Assembly (NCBI GenBank): GCA_905160935.1
Contig: CAJHZI010000423.1
Span: forward strand, 2,351,001 to 2,415,000
DNA: 64,000 bases
Direction of reading: 5' to 3'
DNA from: Enchytraeus crypticus
Lineage: Eukaryota; Annelida; Clitellata; Enchytraeida; Enchytraeidae
Shown here piece after piece: positions 11,138 through 20,772 of this stretch (position 1 is the stretch's first letter; every line of letters starts with the position of its first letter). The translations under genes and the position numbers were made by a program. Under the pieces are notes generated by a model. The model ran no database searches, was not told the origin of the DNA, and worked only from the letters and a program-made list of their open reading frames with translations.

Positions 11138-12576
11138 GATCAATCAAGAAGAATTTAACATCCGGTTCATCTCCATAAGGCAATGTCAGGGACGTCATTA
11201 TTAGTGATTTAAGCGTGCAATTTTTATTTGAAAGGATACGCATGATCTTCCACACAGGCCACTCTCACAGGACCATTTGTCTCGTTTAGTACTTCCTTCT
11301 CCAATACTGCGCAAAATAAAATAAAATCACGCAATATACGTGACAGAATAATTTACTATAGACAAAAACGCTTTAAGTGCATATAAAATGCTACATATAA
11401 AAGCGCAATCAATAGTCGAATGCAATATCGCTTGCTATTGACTAAAGTCGATAGAATCATCAAAATAATCGACTTGCATCGAGCTGAACGCTGTGATTCA
11501 GCGACAACTCTAATGTTTAAATCAATCAATGAGAGTATTAGCGAAATGGCGCGTTCAACTGAACTGGCCTAGCTTTGATCAATCTGTCGTACCGGCCATT
11601 CCCAGATGAAAATGGCAGATTATTCGTAGTCAAGGTCACTTGAAGAAGTATCGGCCAAAACATTGAGCATAGAATTAATAAAAGGTCCAATATAATTCTG
11701 GTACAAATGAGTTTGATCTAGGTACTAATATCTACATATTAATCTGAAATCGGGGGTTTTATCCGTGTGCTTTATTAGCACAGCTTGTATTTGCTTTATT
11801 ATGTGCTTTATTTGCTTTATTATGTGCTTTATTAGCACAGCTTGTCATTAAAACTAGATATCTGATTGATTAGTTTATTGATTGATTGAATAACGACGAG
11901 AATATGTTGCGTTTTGTCTTGAAGCTTCAGCTCAGCATAATATATACAATTTTAATAAATGTTACTGTTTCATTGGCATGTATTATGCATATATACATGC
12001 AGACGCACATGATGTAAAAAAGATGTATTTATGCCTGTATAACTAAAATTTAATATGAAATTTTAATTTTGTAGGATAGAAACTTTTAACAATTGCTTGA
12101 ATGTGAATCATCTTTTCTTTTATTATTATAAATCAAAAAATAAAGTTAAAAGAAACAAAATACTAAAGAATTTTTAAACAAATTATTAATGAAATATGCA
12201 GACCAATAATAACGAAGTCATTATCATCTAGTACTGAACTGATCTGATCATCAAAGTCGAGCATCGAACCACCGCTAGCTCGTTTGACGACCACCACTCT
12301 ATCAACCTGCTCCTCCACCCGTTCATCTGACACATCAATCAACTCTGAAGTCGAATCGCTCTTATTTCTGCTGCCGCCATTTTTGTTTGCGTCCGGGCGG
12401 CTGACCGATGCGGGAGCCTGGGGGGCAGGCACGGCAAAGGGAGGGGCGGTGGACCCCGCTCCGGCCTTGATGCGCCAGTACCTTCGAATCGCTTCATCGC
12501 CCAGCCAGGAGACGAGCTCTGAGCCCTTGCACGGCACCGTCAACCACTCGTTGTGAATCCTCACCGATACCTTCAT
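574..12576 (-). CDS. HAL: Histidine ammonia-lyase, copy A (HAL-A), exons 1-13; 3' part outside window
   Basis: Histidase removes ammonia from L-histidine to give trans-urocanate, the first step of histidine catabolism, as a cytosolic tetramer. Thirteen exons were joined by eye at consensus splice sites, giving 446 codons without a stop (1338 nt). The product follows animal HAL from its N-terminus ([16 protein letters not shown]) to the [11 protein letters not shown] block. Active-site residues are present: Tyr208, His238, the Ala297-Ser298-Gly299 triad that cyclises to the MIO cofactor, Asn351, Gln436, Tyr439 and Arg442 (equivalents of P. putida Y53, H83, 142-144, N195, Q277, Y280, R283). The ATG at 12576 is chosen because the following residues match the vertebrate HAL N-terminus. 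Vertebrate HAL is about 657 aa, so roughly 200 residues, homologous to HAL-B exons 14-21, must lie left of base 1. The cut is a window edge, not a break in the gene. Confidence 0.95.
3788..4050 (+). repeat. LINE fragment, (GA)n-tailed family
   Basis: Degenerate C-terminal end of a non-LTR retrotransposon ORF. Translated pieces resemble the WRRMxxISWxxKVTNxEV and [10 protein letters not shown] blocks seen more clearly at 34270-34610. Several stops and frame changes; inactive. Confidence 0.5.
4250..4500. repeat. AT-rich degenerate tandem repeat
   Basis: Three to four imperfect copies of a roughly 45-60 bp unit built from TTAATTAATAAAT and ATCATTTAATAAATAACTC motifs, in the HAL-A intron between exons 9 and 10. 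No coding potential. Confidence 0.6.
4800..5010 (-). repeat. LINE 3' end, (GA)n-tailed family
   Basis: Read on the minus strand this ends ...GGCAGTGCACTAAGAGAG followed by a GA-rich tail, as in the copies at 34270-34610 and 59640-60000. Upstream it encodes the decayed C-terminus of a LINE ORF. It lies 110 bp from HAL-A exon 9. Confidence 0.6.
5290..5530 (-). repeat. SINE-like element carrying the RTE-family (TGA)n tail
   Basis: Minus-strand copy of about 240 bp. The body contains GGCGCCTAGACTCCAGAAAT, and the end carries CTGGTTAAACTGGG plus a (GAT)n tail. The body recurs at 23690-23840, 50290-50530 and 58615-58745. The terminal part matches the RTE-type LINE end at 62035-62104. Confidence 0.6.
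5708..5900 (-). repeat. SINE-like element sharing the (GA)n-LINE tail
   Basis: On the minus strand this copy ends CCTGCCACTAGGCAGTGCAC, then TAA and a GA-rich run. Its last ~30 bp match the 3' end of the (GA)n LINE family, while its body (GGAGCGAAACAACAGACTTT) does not. Related copies: 6960-7205, 15000-15260, 24705-24780, 47585-47770, 56655-56800. Confidence 0.55.
6120..6285. repeat. (TA)n microsatellite
   Basis: About 165 bp of nearly pure TA dinucleotides with a few interruptions, in the HAL-A intron between exons 8 and 9. Confidence 0.9.
6432..8316 (-). CDS. HAL: HAL-A exons 6-8: catalytic core with MIO triad
   Basis: Exons: 6, 8212-8316; 7, 7566-7691; 8, 6432-6571. Exon 6 carries [11 protein letters not shown] (catalytic Tyr) and the substrate-binding block LIRSHSAG, with the His that contacts the imidazole ring. 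Exon 7 is [20 protein letters not shown] and onward. Exon 8 carries [20 protein letters not shown], with the Ala-Ser-Gly of the MIO cofactor. All residues expected of an active histidase are present. The intron between exons 6 and 7 contains a minisatellite built from the exon 7 acceptor region (separate entry). Confidence 0.95.
6725..7205. repeat. LINE 3' fragment next to a SINE-like copy
   Basis: 6725-6950 (plus) is a decayed (GA)n-family LINE end finishing near CCTGCCACTAGG. 6960-7205 (minus) is a SINE-like copy whose plus-strand text starts at CTCTCTTCAGTGCACTG and runs to TTTCCCGTTGCCTTCCTCAG. It is the longest such copy in the window. Confidence 0.5.
7681..8110. repeat. HAL-A intron 6 minisatellite derived from the exon 7 acceptor
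   Basis: A ~45-50 bp unit (plus-strand text CTCCAACACCTGAAGACATT, then repeated CATTAAGACATTTTTC) repeats from the start of exon 7 into the intron, decaying with distance; about eight to nine copies. The first unit is the functional junction: TCCAACTC is the exon 7 start and CTGATAAC the acceptor, both on the complementary strand. The same array occurs at HAL-B (58885-59060). Confidence 0.75.
8965..12576 (-). CDS. HAL: HAL-A exons 1-5: N-terminal extension and first helices
   Basis: Exons: 1, 12204-12576; 2, 11240-11306; 3, 10883-10910; 4, 9927-10001; 5, 8965-9037. Exon 1 encodes the eukaryote-specific N-terminal region, then a Pro/Ala-rich and Ser/Asp-rich low-complexity stretch (about residues 40-85) with higher GC than its surroundings. 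Exon 3 has only 28 nt. Exon 4 ([19 protein letters not shown]) aligns with the human segment around LDGDRLTTEDLVNLGKG, and exon 5 ([20 protein letters not shown]) with the following helix. Compared with human HAL, exons 2-3 are short and poorly conserved. The splice chain is consistent: phases 1, 2, 0, 0, 1 at the successive exon ends, each donor GT and each acceptor AG. Confidence 0.9.
9131..9371. repeat. 11-bp minisatellite (GCTGCCACAAC)n
   Basis: About 22 copies of an 11-bp unit with GC/GG and CAC/CAT variants, in HAL-A intron 4. Because 11 is not a multiple of three and the unit lacks stop codons in these phases, several long open frames appear on both strands. They encode only cyclic repeats and are not genes. 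Confidence 0.95.
10591..10830 (+). repeat. tRNA-derived SINE, family 1
   Basis: A pol III A-box-like TAGTGGTTAGAGG and a B-box GGTTCGAATCC lie in order, ~70 bp apart. The element continues through GACATTCACAGGAAAACTGG to ACTGTAATGCGTGTT. A second copy at 27113-27345 matches head and tail, which defines a ~235 bp element. A-B spacing is longer than in a true tRNA and no cloverleaf is evident, so this is not a tRNA gene. Confidence 0.7.
11085..11137. repeat. (TTA)n microsatellite
   Basis: About 50 bp of TTA trinucleotides in HAL-A intron 2. It is followed by the end of a dispersed repeat carrying ATTTAACATCCGGTTCATCT and GTCAGGGACGTCAT (11140-11205). The same end recurs near 43000-43065, 44660-44705 and 52990-53040. 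Confidence 0.85.
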
Positions 12577-13397
12577 ACTGATTAGTCGCCTCTTACGTGC
12601 AGGTGGTTATCTAAACATTTATCCCGTGTTAACATATGTGTAGTTTTTTAGAAGAAATAAAATTACTCAGTAAATTAATTATTAGGTATTGCAATGTTCG
12701 TTTAGTGAATGTAATTCGGTAATTTGTACGGCATTCGTTTGATTCAATCAAGTTGATGTACTTAATTAGAGTCATCATTTCAATTAAATGTTTACGATTA
12801 CTGATCATAAAGCACATCAATTATATTGTTAACTTCGTTAAACTTTAATTTCAGCAATAGTACATAGAAATTCTATACAAATCGAAATTACTCAAATTAA
12901 ATTTTAAATTTAATTAAATATACATTATTATAAAGGTTAATTGTTTTCTTTTTATCTTTTGTTTTTACATCCATCCAAGCAACCGGTTGGGACTTTTTCT
13001 TTTACTTTTTAAGATAACTAACGACGCTGACATGAAACACCCAATAAATAATTACATGCATCTTTCTTACCTTGCGCGATAACGTGAATATGATCTAACT
13101 ATTTCACTTACTCAATTATGTTACTTAGGCCTATCTGCATGATGTGACTTTGTCCACCGCTGAACCTTGACGTTACGCAATAAAACCTAGAATGTTTGGA
13201 AAGTGACCATAAGAAACAGATTTGTAATTGTTACCGTATCTCTGACATGGTACCAGTTTGATGATATGCACATACAGTATGTAACTCAATTGTAAAATCT
13301 CGAAATTACATGGCAATTTTGTATCGTAAATACTGGTGTATCTTCGTCATCTTTCATTTTGGCGTGCAAGATACGACTAAGATTAGATTAGAGTAAA

Positions 13398-13505
13398 GCT
13401 AGTTAATTCTATCATTAGCTAACTCCATTGTTAGCTAACTCTGTCATTAGCTAACTCCATCTTTAGCTAACTCTATAATTAGCTAACTTTATCATTCTAA
13501 CTCTG
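13398..13505. repeat. ~17-bp tandem repeat (TTAGCTAACTC...)
   Basis: Six imperfect copies of a unit containing ATTAGCTAACTCCATC, upstream of HAL-A. Non-coding. Confidence 0.8.
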
Positions 13506-14542
13506 TGATAACAATCTTAAATACGACTGTGACAATTAGCACTGTAGAAGGCACGTGATAAATTCTAAAAGTCATGTCTAGTTATATTGTTTTACGAATT
13601 TAAAATGTTTGATATAGAATAAATTGTACGGTATTCATAGAAAAACGAAATTAAATCTGTTAAAAATAAAAAATCCGGGCCAATTCGGGCGTTTTAACGA
13701 ATAGTGTCACGATCCTTTTCATTTCAGAGCAATTTCAATCATTCAACCGAATACGTCAATGGCGATATAATTTCAGTACTTTAATAGCGAAATCTGTTAT
13801 TCTGATGATTGATACTCATAGTTACTAAAAGCATCATTATAATTCATATCGTTGGTATAATTCTTAACATCATCATCTTCCCTTAAATCCCAGTTAACTG
13901 GGTTAGGAATAAATAATTAATTAAGCATAATTCTTAAATATTATCCTAAATTTGTAAACTCCATAATGTGTTTTATTTAAGCAATTGTAAATACTAAAGC
14001 AATATAACTAATTCTTAAAATTTACCTCGAATAGTTTAAAGCTGTAGCAGTATTGTCTGACAGCTATAGCACACGTTGTTTTTTCTATTCTTCAATTTGA
14101 CATTCTATGAAACATGACAGAGTCAACTGATAGCGCGAGATTCCTAAAGAACCGAGAACGAGATAATTGTCACAGAACAAAGGTTATCTTAGAACTTTAA
14201 ACATTTAATAGCTCTGTAAACAAAGACTGCAGTTACAAATGCAGTTCCAACGAGTTTGAGAAGCTGTAAGTGACTAAGTGTTCCAAAAATGGCATCACCT
14301 TAGAATAAATATATCTAGAAATTTTAGGTACAAGTTGGATGCACTAAACCAGAGAGAAGTAATTTTCCTTTTCCAAATCCTCTGCAATGTTAATAATGAT
14401 AATTTTGAGCAACTTCTGATAATTGATGATAATTTTTAGCAAGGAAATGTAAGAATAATGCTTAACATCTATCTATGTGCACATGTACATATGCGTGTAG
14501 ATTCTATTTTATGCGATTCATTGGAAGGAATAACACTAAGCG

Positions 14543-14768
14543 CATTGTAACACTATTCCATTGTAACACTATTCCATTGTAACACTAATCCATTGTAACA
14601 CTATTCCATTGTAACACTATTCCATTGTAACACTAATCCATTGTAACACTATTCCATTGTACACACTATTCCATTGTAACACTATTCCATTGTAACACTA
14701 TTCCATTGTAACACTAATCCATTGTAACACTAATCAATTGTAACACTAATCCATTGTAACACTAATCA
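14543..14768. repeat. 16-bp minisatellite (CATTGTAACACTATTC)n
   Basis: About 14 copies of a 16-bp unit, the main variant replacing ATTC by AATC. Intergenic. Confidence 0.95.
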
Positions 14769-15024
14769 AAATATTAATTTCTATAGCTGCATGTCTGAAT
14801 AAAATATTATATTCAAATATTCGTAAGAAACTAGTTATAGTTTTATAGTAGACTAATCACTTTGAAGACATGGAAAGTCAATTTACAAGTTCATAGGGTA
14901 AACGCTTTAGTTAGAAATGCTATCGAACTCGTGAGGTAACAAAGTCCTAAGATTTAACTCATTCAGCCCATCGAATGATGATCTTTAATGTTTCTGTTGT
15001 GAATAGTTTCTCTCTCTTTCTATC

Positions 15025-15061
<37 letters not shown>

Positions 15062-15368
15062 TTCTACCAAGTGTCAGACCTAAAGTACACAATCCTACTT
15101 AGTCTGTCGTAATGGTATATAAAGAGCACAACGTCAAACAACGAGTTAATCTATTGGTGAAAGCGTTTATTTTATTCAAATTTGTATGTAGCCTGTGATT
15201 TGTTAAAAACCATTGCTTTTAAGGTGGTTTTCATTTGCTTTCTTCACTTCTTGTTTGACAGCCTTTCGCAGCACCTGCGGATCATACCATAACGTAACAA
15301 TTAAGTGTCTTTAGCAACATCGAGCACTATAGAGACAAATCCAGGCTGGTTTACGGTGGATAGTTTAC

Positions 15369-15440
15369 CTTTGATCTCTTCAGTGACCTTGACAACCAGG
15401 AAAGTGTTCTCGTGCAACGGTGCAACAAGGAAGTTGTCAG
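15369..15440 (-). CDS. Weak candidate internal exon, unassigned
   Basis: On the minus strand a 72-nt stretch lies between an acceptor (GGACTAG) and a donor (AAAG|GTAAAC), with symmetric phase 1-1. It translates without stop as DNFLVAPLHENTFLVVKVTE and onward. I do not recognise the family. Partner exons were not found, and chance open stretches of this size are common, so this is only a candidate. Confidence 0.18.
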
Positions 15441-17013
15441 CTAGTCCAAATCACGCGCATAGTTCTGAGAGGTAATGTGAAATAAATGTAATAAACGGCA
15501 TCAAAATATATAGAAGATGCCATAAAACATCAGTTGCCGATATAGTCAGCAGACGGTCCGGCGTATTTTTCGAAATATTGATCTCTTGCTTAGCACGAAA
15601 GCTTGCTACTAACTCAGCTATCAGCCTGTGTTGATTCCTTAATATACATATACATATATTGCAAGCGTAGCTTTAATATTGAAACCGTATTGAAACAATA
15701 TCTTATTCAACTGTGCTTGACTCTAAATTGTTGCTTTTATTTTTAAATCTATAATGATATTGCAAAAAACTAAAATAACCAACTGAAATATCTTGTAAGA
15801 TTTTGTATGAATTGCTAAACGGCTCTTTGAAGAAACATGTGAAGCTTCTTTTGATTTTGAACACCATATGAGAAAATGGCTCGAACTTTAAACTTTATAC
15901 CGATTTATAGCGCGAAATTAAATGGACCAAAGGTATAAACTAAGGGCGTACACAAGCGTACATTAAAGGAAATAAAATAGAAAAGCAGGCAAATGATACG
16001 TAATACATGCATGTGTGCATTTCACGCACTCATATATACGTATGTCGAAATGGTTTAGCATCTGAAAAGAGTTCCGAGCAAAATTGGTGTGTCTAGAATT
16101 AGATGTTAGCGAACTAAATGCAAGTCCTTTCCGCACTAAATCTGTATCTTACCAATAGCGTTTTGACCTGTCAAGTGAAATCAGAAATTTACTGAATAAT
16201 TTTATGAGTTATTTAAATTATGAAAATGTCAATAGTTTTCCAATAAAGCTGAATTTATAAAAAGTAATGTTATCAATGAGATATTATTACCTAACAATGT
16301 AGCATGAGTAGTTTCTCTTTGCATTTCTCTGTATCTGCGATATTGTGCTCAACGCAAGCCACAACACTGATAGAAATCATTGTTTAAATTTACATGTACA
16401 TGTATACACGCAGAAATGATACGCAGTTTGAAAAACTAAAAAATTACTGCGTCACAAAATACCAGTCACAAATGAAATATGAAGTATGAAGTATACATGT
16501 ATGGGAAAAGTTTCAACATTTAATCAAAATGCTCAGTCTTGTAATTTAATCCATGTGACTGCGTTATGTATATCTAATTAATTTATGACGTTCTATGGAA
16601 GAAATAACAGGCATGATTTATTTGTCAAAATACATAAATTTTTATCGTATAGTTGGCAAGCAAAAATATTTTTTTAAAATAAATGACCGATGCTTTGGGA
16701 TAACTGAAATTCAGTCGGGATTAGACTGCCTAATAGCCAACTTTAAACATCTGTCTTTAAAAGTGCTAGATAACTTGATTATTCACTAAAGTGTATTGTT
16801 AGATATTTTAAATATTTTAATTTAATGAATGTGGTGAAGTATTTTGACTTTTCTCTCCATGTTTGTCTCTTGTAATTTTCCTTTTGAAAGCGACCAATAA
16901 GAATCTTAACAAATTTCAACACGTTTCAAAAGCGCTATTAACATTCGTTTCACGATAGAGTATGAAAGGAAAGACAATGAATGGAATTACACATGAATAA
17001 CACTACTAAGTGA

Positions 17014-17190
17014 CAGTGCTAGTGTTAGTGTTAGTGCTAGTATTAGTGTTAGTATTAGTGTTAGTGTTAGTGCTAGTATTAGTGTTAGTATTAGTGTTAG
17101 TATTAGTGTTAGTATTAGTGCTAGTGCTAGTGGCTAGTGCTAGTGGCTAGTGCTAGTAATGCTAATGGCTAGTGCTAGTGGCTGCTAGTG
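17014..17190. repeat. Hexameric repeat (AGTGTT/AGTGCT/AGTATT)n
   Basis: About 28 hexamers of the AGTGTT type, passing into a GGCTAGTGCTAGT variant at the right end. Intergenic. Confidence 0.9.
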
Positions 17191-17742
17191 GCAATTAATT
17201 ATCACTGATTTTACGGGCATGGAACACCCGAGGAACCTGGACTCAATGCCAAAGCTTCCGGGATCTCGATTTACACTTGATATCTCAAAGCTATAATGCG
17301 CTCGTGTTTAATTCGGGTCAATGATAAATAGATAAGAGAAACCTGTGATTAAAGATATAGCATATGGATAAAACAGAAAATTACTCCAGCGTGTTATTTT
17401 TCCCGTATTGAAGGCTAAATTAAGCATTGGTATAATTATGTACATCTGCTGTTTGGTTATTCGGCGAATATGTGAGATTTATTTAAGTGAGTCTGATCGT
17501 AGATTATTGGTCGATTGTAGATTGCATATTGTAGACATTGAGTTGAATCAAGGCCCCCTATCTCTTGTGCTCCTTTCTTTCTCTCTCTCTCTCTCTTCTA
17601 ATTCTGCTGATTTTTTAAAGTTTTGAAGGCGAAAACTTCGAAAAATCAGCGAGAAATTCAAACAAGCTTCACAGCTATTTTCATAATCATAGACTGAAAT
17701 CACTGCAGCAACAGCAGCAACAGCAAAAACAACCTCATTTAC

Positions 17743-17913
17743 CTGAAAATATTCATAGAACGTAGGCGAGATCAGCGATACGTGACGATCAGACCCTGGC
17801 TCTTTCCATGGAACATTCATTCCATGAAAACTATTCCATGAAAATTTCGCTGTCAGCTCGTTTATTGGAAAGATTGTCAGCAAGGGCAATATAATTGTTA
17901 ATGCTAATGCCAC
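17743..17913 (-). CDS. Weak candidate exon with hydrophobic start, unassigned
   Basis: Minus-strand open stretch with a hydrophobic run (ALALTIILPLLTIFP) followed by a polar segment (NVPWKEPGSDRHVSLISPTF), ending at a strong donor TTTCAG|GTAAAT. There is no in-frame ATG: the frame begins at GTG, and TATAG|TG just before it could be an acceptor. It could be an internal exon of a membrane or secreted protein, or chance. No downstream exon was recognised. Confidence 0.25.
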
Positions 17914-18051
17914 TATACGAAACCATAAAAAATGCCATATTATTCGTTCAACGAATTATCTAATGAAATATTTTAAATTCGTTTCCAAAATGAAAGAAGA
18001 GCAGGCCAGGCTTATTAAATTTCAGTTTTCCATTTGTTACAGTTTATGGTT

Positions 18052-18056
18052 ATCTC

Positions 18057-18094
<38 letters not shown>

Positions 18095-18124
18095 ACTCCT
18101 TCACTCACTCTATCTCTCTCTCTA

Positions 18125-18159
<35 letters not shown>

Positions 18160-18172
18160 TTCTCTCTCTATC
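18052..18172. repeat. (CT)n tract
   Basis: About 120 bp of mostly TCTC dinucleotides with TCAC and TATC interruptions. It may be the simple-repeat tail of a (GA)n-family element in minus orientation, but the adjoining sequence (18174-18434) is not recognisable. Confidence 0.85.
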
Positions 18173-19849
18173 TATGGCAGGGCTTACCACAGACGCTCAC
18201 CATTCAGTTGACTCAGCACTTATCGGGCACACGTTGATCGGTCTATTGGAAACCTCTATTTTTGATGAGCTGTTACGTGTGGACTGGCCTGGCTTTGAAT
18301 CTAGACTCTGTACTAGCGTCTTAGCTAAGCTCAAGTACGTTGATATGTTTATTCATCACAGTAACACACTCTGTTTAAAATTACCCAAGTATTTCCCTGC
18401 TCAATATCGTACTAAGAATTTATTTTCCATTTGAACAACATAAATTGTTATGACTAATACTTTTATAAATATTTTTTGTTTTGTTTATTTCGATTAAAAT
18501 GGTATTGATCGAATTGAGTGTTACTATACCTTTGCAAGAATATCAGCCAGAGGATGAATTACCATATACCATATAGCTAATAGCATTGATTAATCGTAAC
18601 TTTGAGTTATGCCATGACGTGTTAGCTATACAATGCCATGTTTATTCAGTAATGACCTTTGAAGCGAGCAAAGTTAGGTTACTTAGGTAGGTTGGACAAA
18701 GTATGTATAAATTATGGTAGATTTTTAGTCCTAGTCATGTAATTAGTATACATCATATGATTGACTCAGTTTTTTATTTCATTACTGAATAGAAAAATGT
18801 CTCACTATTTATTATTAAGATTTTTCATTTCCAAAATTATTTTCAAATCCATGAAATATACACTTTTTGACATTTTGGATATATTTTTGTGTCCATTAGC
18901 TTTAAATTGGCGACAGAAGGGAAATAACATATAAAAGCCATTAAACACCTTCATTGTTATCAAATTTGAATATATTTCAACATGCTTTGTTTTCCAATCA
19001 TACGTTAAATTTCCTTCCAGAATCTACAGAGGGTTTGGTGCCTTCTAAGAGTTAACTTAGAGAGTTAACAAGAGTTAACATTGTGTTAAGTAATCTTGAA
19101 GAGAGGAATCCCTTTGCATCTGGACGTGATGTTAAATACACTAAAACCTATTCACTTATTTCAAATCGAAAGCCATAAAGCATAGGTTTCACGATTCCGT
19201 ATTAGGAAATCTAACTTTGACTATCCCATCTAAATTCTAGTTATTCTATAAATTACTAATAACTATAGCATCAAAACAATTATTAGAGTGCTACTGTAAT
19301 TTGTTACATGATTGAGCGCTCTTGAAATAAACACAAACTAATTCATTGAATTCAATGCTACGGATGGATTTGTAATAATATTTTAAACTTTTTGGACTAT
19401 CTCGTGCTAGGAGTCCAATGCCAAAATAGTTGAAAATATGATTTAGAATGGAAAAGTACCATTTGTTGACTTTCTTTTATATCCAGTACGGCGAGGTTTA
19501 TGAATAGAATTCCGAAATAATCTATGCGGTTTTATGATGTAGTTTAATCTGGTTGTGAAATAACCTAGATAATTGTATATTTGACTCCATGTAGTAAAAA
19601 ATTGAAACATATATTACCAAATTTTTAATTTCGATTATAAATAAACTAATAAACTAAGTGATTGTTGGGAATATTTTGAAGATTAAAAAGTCAAAAGCCA
19701 AGTTTAACTTAAGTTTCCTGTTCGAAAAGCAGGTCAGTGACAGGGACTGGGTTTGAACCCTGCACCTACTGCTCCGCTGTCGAACAACTTGTCAAAGAGT
19801 AACCAGTTTGTCCCATTATTTGCTGTCTTGCTTGCATTTTTGTTCGTTG

Positions 19850-19970
19850 AATTGAATTGAATCATACTTATTTCACTTTAGGTTACATTATACGCAGAAA
19901 TACATGAGATAAAGTGAAAAAGGACACAAAGGCCACGAAAGCACTGACATGTGCCCTAAGAACCTCTGTT
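19850..19970 (-). repeat. Dispersed repeat with (TTCAA)n tail
   Basis: Minus-strand text GGGCACATGTCAGTGCTTTC, CGTGGCCTTTGTGTCC, then AAGTGAAATAA and an ATTCAATTCAATTCAA tail. It matches the plus-strand text at 44220-44335, so at least two copies exist. Probably a LINE 3' end. Confidence 0.6.
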
Positions 19971-20633
19971 TTTGAGGCCACCTGAGCTCCTGATGGAGCT
20001 GTAAAAAACGTTTTAAACTATTAATAAATTAAAATGACAGTTGACAGGTGAGGGTGGGGGGGATAAAAATGTATATATGGAGAATGAAATTATAGAATTT
20101 GTTTTAAAAGTGGGAGGTTGAGTACTGAAATGGCTTTTAAGGTATATTCGACTAAATAATTTTTCATATGACACTCTGTGTGTCCATGTGGAGTGGCAGG
20201 GCGCAAGTAGTGATACTGGTGAGATGTTGGTCTTTCAGGCAAATCTCTTCAGGTGAACCTAACCTGTGAGCAATTAAACCTCTGGAATATATTTTTTGGA
20301 GGGGTTAGACCAATTAGTGGGGAGGTTGATGCATCAATGGTCATGTGGGGGTTGATACTGGACCCCAGATTATTTTGTAAGTCCAGGTGGGAGTAGTGAT
20401 ATGCATATGGGGGTTGAGCCCTCCCCACCCCCGTCAATGTGAATACTGGCTGGTTCAAAATAGTTTTGCAAAATAACTAATAGCTTCTAACATTAAATTT
20501 TCTCTCACATTATACTAATTGTATTTGGTTAATAGTCATATTATATTCTTTGCGCTCTCAAGTTACTTAAATAGGAAACTATTTTCTTAGGAAAGAATTC
20601 CAGCTGCGAATTGACTTGTAAAAAATTACAGAT

Positions 20634-20772
20634 ATGAAGCGACGGAAAGCAAACCTTAATGTAGGATTTGTAATTCTGATTTTGTCACTTCACAATTCAT
20701 CTGCTCACTGGAATATCACTCGCAACTTCACACTACACGGAATACCTCTGTCATCTGTTAATCTTACAAACC
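20634..20772 (+). CDS. Nrg: Adhesion gene exon 1: signal peptide
   Basis: The ATG is followed by KRRKAN and the hydrophobic core VGFVILILSLHNSSA, then mature residues HWNITRNFTLHGIP with two potential N-glycosylation sites. It ends at C|GTAAGT, phase 1. The 5' untranslated part is not delimited. Confidence 0.88.

Larger units (their letters stand above)
12577..20633. other. Intergenic spacer between HAL-A and the adhesion gene
   Basis: Eight kilobases between two divergent genes. No confident exon found. Contents: AT-rich unique DNA, tandem repeats at 13398-13505, 14543-14768 and 17014-17190, CT tracts at 15004-15058 and 18052-18172, SINE-like fragments at 15000-15260 and 19727-19795, a dispersed repeat at 19850-19970, and two weak minus-strand exon candidates (15369-15440, 17743-17913). 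It presumably holds the promoters of both genes, but no specific promoter motif can be defended by eye. Confidence 0.6.

Noticed and set aside
14543..14768. Regular short repeats resembling a CRISPR array
   Set aside because: No unique spacers between units; simple 16-bp tandem repeat in a eukaryotic genome. The same reasoning excludes the arrays at 32098-32491 and 29807-30592.
16595..16789. 64-codon open frame in the spacer
   Set aside because: AT-rich, no splice context and no recognised similarity; length is expected by chance.
18174..18434. 86-codon open frame after the CT tract
   Set aside because: No recognised domain. It could be repeat-derived, but nothing supports a gene.
20160..20460. 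G-rich stretch before the adhesion gene as a possible promoter or G-quadruplex
   Set aside because: Several GGGGG runs exist, but their spacing is irregular and no promoter motif or regular G4 pattern could be defended by eye.
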